64,000 nucleotides of DNA from NCBI GenBank assembly GCA_020438845.1, contig JAGQTV010000111.1, positions 17,854 to 81,853 on the forward strand, read 5' to 3'. This DNA is from Mycobacterium sp. Lineage in GTDB: Bacteria > Actinomycetota > Actinomycetes > Mycobacteriales > Mycobacteriaceae. The notes under the pieces are model-generated. The model saw only the letters and a list, made by a program, of their open reading frames with translations. It did not search any database and had not been told where the DNA came from. This document shows, one piece after another, positions 62,475 through 64,000 of the stretch. Each line of letters starts with the position of its first letter. Position 1 is the stretch's first letter. Made by a program: the position numbers and the translations under genes.

Positions 62475-64000
62475 ATGGCAGATGCGGTTGCGGAGCATTT
62501 TGCCAAATTGGGTGCCGCCCTGCGTGATGCCCGACTTCAGGCTGACCGCAGTCAGGCTGAGGTAGGTGGGCAAGCCGGGGTGTCGGGCGAACTCGTGAGC
62601 CTGATCGAAAACGGTCTCAGTTTGGATATCGCGGGTTACCTCGCCGTGGCCGCTGCACTGGACCGCCGAGTCGGTTTGATTGAGCACAGTTCCCCCGCCC
62701 CGGCCCAGACTGAGAACAGTCGGAGTGAGGACGGCGACAAGCACCTGAAGATTCTTCTGGACAACCTTTTCTCCTACGTTGCGCTCCTCGATATCGACGG
62801 CATAGTCCAAGAAGTCAACCAGGCGCCCTTGGTGCGTGCCGGGTATCGATATGAAGACGTTATCGGACAATATTTCCATGACGCACCCTGGTGGTCTTAT
62901 GACCTCGCGGTGCAGAGCCAATTGATGGAGGCAATAGAGGCCGCCAGGCGGGGAAAAATTAGTCGATACGACGTGGTTGTGCAAATGGGAGTCGAATTGA
63001 CGCCCATTGATTTCCAGATCTCTCCCGCATATGACCGCAATGGCCACATGTTTGGGCTGCTGGCGACGGCCGTTGACATCAGCGAACGCAAGAGGGTCGA
63101 GGAGGAAAAGGACCACATCAATAGCCTGGCATACAACGACATGCTGACCGGACTGCCCAATCGACGACTGTTCCACGATCGTCTGGAACAGGAGATCAAA
63201 AAAACTGAGCGCGGCGATGCGGCCACGGTACTGATGCTGATCGACATCGACCACTTCAAGGAGATCAACGACACTCTGGGGCATGAAATTGGAGATGCGT
63301 TATTGAAAGAGGCGGCGAATCGTATCCTGGTTTGCCTCCGTGATTACGATACCGCCGCCCGCATGGGCGGCGACGAATTTTCAGTGATCCTGTCGGAGGT
63401 CGTCAACTTCGCCGATATTCAACGCATCGCCCAGTGCATCATCGATTCGTTGTCGAGGGAATTCGTGGTCATGGGCAGGACCATCTTTGCGTCCGCCAGT
63501 GCAGGCTTGGCCGTGTGCCCCGATGATGCCATCGACTCCAGTGACCTCATCAGATATGCCGATCAAGCCCTATATCAGGCAAAATACGACGGTCGGCGCC
63601 GGTTCAACTTCTTCACCAAGAGCATGCAGGAGGCATCGCAGAGAAGGTCATACCTGGCTTCCGAATTGCGCTACGCTCTCAAGAAAAATCAACTTGCTGT
63701 CTATTACCAGCCGATTGTCGACCTGTCGACGGGCAGAGTCAAAAAAGGGGAATCCTTGTTGCGCTGGAAGCACCCAAAGCACGGATTCATTCCCCCGGAC
63801 GCGTTCATCCCGATAGCCGAGGAGACGGGGATCATTCATGAAATCGGCGACTGGGTGTTCGAGCAGGCAGTGGCCGAAGCGAAGCGGTGTTGCGCGATTA
63901 CGGGGTCGAAATTCCAGATAAGTGTCAACAAGTCACCCGTCCAGTTTAGGGCCAAGTCCCAAGACTATGACTTGTGGTTGGATAAATTGAAAAAAATGGA
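62475..64000 (+). CDS. XRE-type HTH, PAS, GGDEF and EAL protein (3' partial)
   Basis: Read from ATG 62475 and cut by the right edge after about 508 residues. N-terminal XRE-like helix-turn-helix (LGAALRDARLQADRSQAEVG, then VSGELVSLIENG) at about 8-70; a PAS domain at about 95-205 (DIDGIVQEVNQAPL; GLLATAVDISERKR); GGDEF domain with an intact RMGGDEFSVIL; then the start of an EAL domain with GESLLRWKHPK (Glu kept, Ala to Ser). It should make or degrade c-di-GMP and could bind DNA. Codon use is more AT-rich than its neighbours. No HTH has been standard in such proteins. Confidence 0.88.
   Translation, partial: MADAVAEHFAKLGAALRDARLQADRSQAEVGGQAGVSGELVSLIENGLSLDIAGYLAVAAALDRRVGLIEHSSPAPAQTENSRSEDGDKHLKILLDNLFSYVALLDIDGIVQEVNQAPLVRAGYRYEDVIGQYFHDAPWWSYDLAVQSQLMEAIEAARRGKISRYDVVVQMGVELTPIDFQISPAYDRNGHMFGLLATAVDISERKRVEEEKDHINSLAYNDMLTGLPNRRLFHDRLEQEIKKTERGDAATVLMLIDIDHFKEINDTLGHEIGDALLKEAANRILVCLRDYDTAARMGGDEFSVILSEVVNFADIQRIAQCIIDSLSREFVVMGRTIFASASAGLAVCPDDAIDSSDLIRYADQALYQAKYDGRRRFNFFTKSMQEASQRRSYLASELRYALKKNQLAVYYQPIVDLSTGRVKKGESLLRWKHPKHGFIPPDAFIPIAEETGIIHEIGDWVFEQAVAEAKRCCAITGSKFQISVNKSPVQFRAKSQDYDLWLDKLKKM

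Overview
The window is a GC-rich, densely coding stretch of a mycobacterial chromosome, most likely a rapid-growing, non-tuberculous species (Mycolicibacterium type). The reasons are a complete yrbE/mce operon, an atypical gyrase-like topoisomerase pair of the kind described from M. smegmatis (TopoNM), an alkA-ogt pair arranged as in M. tuberculosis, many small exported proteins with signal peptides, and many start/stop overlaps. No rRNA, tRNA or CRISPR array was seen.

Layout. 1-3940 (minus): a polyamine-type ABC importer (potA-potD-potB-potC; the last gene runs off the window). 4001-13319 (plus): yrbEA-yrbEB-mceA to mceF, an eight-gene lipid-import operon with overlapping mce genes. 13327-20646: a secreted protein, a receptor-type cyclase-like protein overlapping an MscS channel with a cyclic-nucleotide-binding domain, a hydrolase-rhodanese pair, a HicB-like protein and a lytic transglycosylase-like lipoprotein. 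20651-27561: a minus-strand metabolic block (cyclase-family hydrolase, lipase-like protein, shikimate-dehydrogenase-like enzyme, muconolactone-isomerase-like protein, alpha/beta hydrolase, ABM-membrane fusion) around a PucR-type regulator. 27724-31296: a molybdenum hydroxylase made of an FAD subunit and a fused iron-sulfur/molybdopterin subunit. 31329-35890 (minus): amidohydrolase, PaaK-like ligase and oxalate decarboxylase.

36165-40071 carries two small exported proteins, a GAF protein and a polyprenyl-phosphate sugar transferase. 40169-44341 is the TopoNM-like pair. 44681-47103 is gnd-zwf, the oxidative pentose phosphate steps. 47209-49822 holds a frameshifted exported protein, a HAD phosphatase and a threonine aldolase. 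49921-51850 is an accessory island: a RelBE-type toxin-antitoxin pair with iterated upstream repeats, next to a decayed Tn7-like remnant with a TnsA-like pseudogene and end-type repeats. 52050-56558: exported Cys-loop protein, MFS exporter, glutamate-type binding lipoprotein, and ogt/alkA alkylation repair.

56731-59125 is a three-gene RimK cassette (aspartyl/zinc protease-like protein, ATP-grasp ligase, AstE-type hydrolase), unusual for a mycobacterium. 59203-62398: a MarR regulator, a Tat-exported metallo-beta-lactamase-fold protein and an overlapping CobW GTPase. The window ends inside an XRE-PAS-GGDEF-EAL protein.

The strongest leads for something undescribed are: (a) the cyclase/MscS pair, in which both the catalytic metal site and the cyclic-nucleotide pocket are degenerate; (b) the DNA-binding c-di-GMP protein at the right edge; (c) the RimK cassette; (d) the Tn7-like relic beside the toxin-antitoxin pair; and (e) a recurring two-Cys loop in small exported proteins. 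All functions are inferred by reading motifs; no database search was run.
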